64,000 nucleotides of DNA from Zea mays (lineage: Eukaryota > Streptophyta > Magnoliopsida > Poales > Poaceae): positions 62,001-126,000 of the forward strand of contig NW_023367201.1 in the NCBI RefSeq assembly GCF_902167145.1. The letters run 5' to 3'. The position numbers and the translations under genes are program-made. Below are positions 63,092 through 64,000 of this stretch, piece by piece. Below the pieces are notes generated by a model. The model had not been told where the DNA came from. It was given only the letters and a program-made list of their open reading frames with translations, and did no database searches. The number at the start of each line of letters is the position of its first letter. Within the stretch, counting starts at the first letter, position 1.

Positions 63092-63097
63092 GGGAGA
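63071..63097. other. orientation switch junction 3 with templated filler
   Basis: Forward sequence runs to CCACCAGAAAT at 63075. A 16-base piece, GGTCGATGATCAATGG (63076-63091), follows out of order, and the reverse-strand sequence GGAGACCATTTC then begins near 63093. The filler is itself knob180 sequence, copied from about 120 bp away in monomer phase. Confidence 0.88.
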
Positions 63098-64000
63098 CCA
63101 TTTCTTGGTCTAAAATCCGTAGGTCTTAGCCTCTAGTATTATTGAAAATGGTCGCTCAAGGCTATTTTCATAAAAAATGGGGGTTGTGTGGCCATTGATC
63201 ATCGACCAGAGGCTCGTACACCTCACCCCACATATGTTTCCTTGCCATAGATCACATTCTTGGATTTCTGGTGGAAACCATTTCTTGGTTAAAAACTCGT
63301 ACGTGTTAGCCTTCGGTATTATTGAAAATGGTCATTCATGGCTATTTTCGGCAAAATGGGGGTTGTGTGGCCATTGATCATCGATCAGAGGCTCATACAC
63401 CTCACCCCACATATGTTTCCTTGCCATAGATCACATTCTTGGATTTCTGGTGGAGACCATTTCTTGGTCAAAAATCAGTAGGTCTTAGCCTCTAGTATTA
63501 TTGAAAATGGTCGCTCATGGCTATTTTCATAAAAAAATGGGGGTTGTGTGGCCATTTATCATCGACTAGAGGCTCATAAATCTCACCCCACATATGTTTC
63601 CTTGCCATAGATCACATTCTTGGATTTTTGGTGGAGACCATTTCTTGGTCAAAAACTCGTACGTGTTAGCCTTCGGTATTATTGAAAATGGTCGTTCATG
63701 GCTATTTTCGACAAAAATGGGGGTTGCGTGGCCATTGATCATCGACCAGAGGCTCATACACCTCACCCCACATATGTTTCCTTGCCATAGATCACATTCT
63801 TGGATTTCTGGTGGAGACCATTTCTTGGCCTAAAATCCGTAGGTGTTAGCCTTCGGTATTATTGAAAATGGTCGCTCATGGCTATTTTCGACAAAAATGG
63901 GGGTTGTGTGGCCATTGATCATCGACCAGAGGCTCATACACCTCACCCCACATATGTTTCCTTGCCATAGATTACATTCTTGGATTTCTGGTGGAAACCA
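63092..64000 (-). repeat. knob180 satellite array, reverse block E
   Basis: Monomers are again in reverse orientation up to the window edge, about five copies. They include a TAAAATCCGTAGG variant, a 179-bp GGCAAAATGG variant and CTTAGCCTCTAG variants, the same subtypes as in block B. The block is cut by the window end. Confidence 0.93.

Noticed and set aside
1..64000. CRISPR-like array (regular repeats)
   Set aside because: The repeats are contiguous 180-bp units with no unique spacers, and the context is plant heterochromatin.
1..64000. CentC, TR-1 or a centromere-protein-B-like box within the array
   Set aside because: I saw neither the 156-bp CentC nor the TR-1 repeat, and no convincing match to the 17-bp CENP-B box in the monomer.

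Overview
The window is almost entirely satellite DNA. About 56.6 kb is a tandem array of a ~180-bp monomer that I recognise as the maize knob satellite (knob180/K180). This points to knob heterochromatin of Zea mays or a close relative; the sequence cannot say which chromosome or knob. I count roughly 310-315 monomers. I saw no TR-1, no CentC, no rRNA or tRNA gene, and no host protein-coding gene.

Layout: forward monomers at 1-9603, reverse monomers at 9604-21674, forward monomers at 21675-51898, a 7365-bp LTR retrotransposon at 51899-59263, forward monomers at 59264-63091, and reverse monomers at 63092-64000. Orientation therefore switches three times. The array is not a simple monomer ladder. 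It contains multi-monomer blocks duplicated in tandem (periods of about 1840, 2201, 2222, 2308, 2380, 4712 and 4786 bp). A ~5-kb block is present once forward at the left edge and twice, in tandem, inverted at 10.7-21.35 kb. Diagnostic variants, such as a 46-bp deletion monomer and a 202-bp monomer with a 22-bp internal duplication, track these copies.

The only gene-bearing DNA is the retrotransposon. It is a young Ty3/gypsy (Tat-type) element that best fits the non-autonomous maize Zeon family (cinful-zeon). Its two 643-bp LTRs differ at one base and it is flanked by a CCACA target duplication. It carries a gag gene broken by an in-frame UAG and has no protease, reverse transcriptase, RNase H or integrase. 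A long gene lies on the opposite strand, with its own TATA box, a clear 72-nt intron, a probable second intron and a likely 1-nt frameshift. Mobilisation would need proteins from an autonomous relative. The sense and antisense units converge, so overlapping transcripts are possible.

The long open frames across the array arise because 180 is a multiple of 3 and the monomer lacks stops in some frames. They are not genes. The most interesting content is structural: inverted and tandem block duplications, orientation breakpoints with templated filler or a scrambled monomer, and the antisense gene of the retrotransposon.
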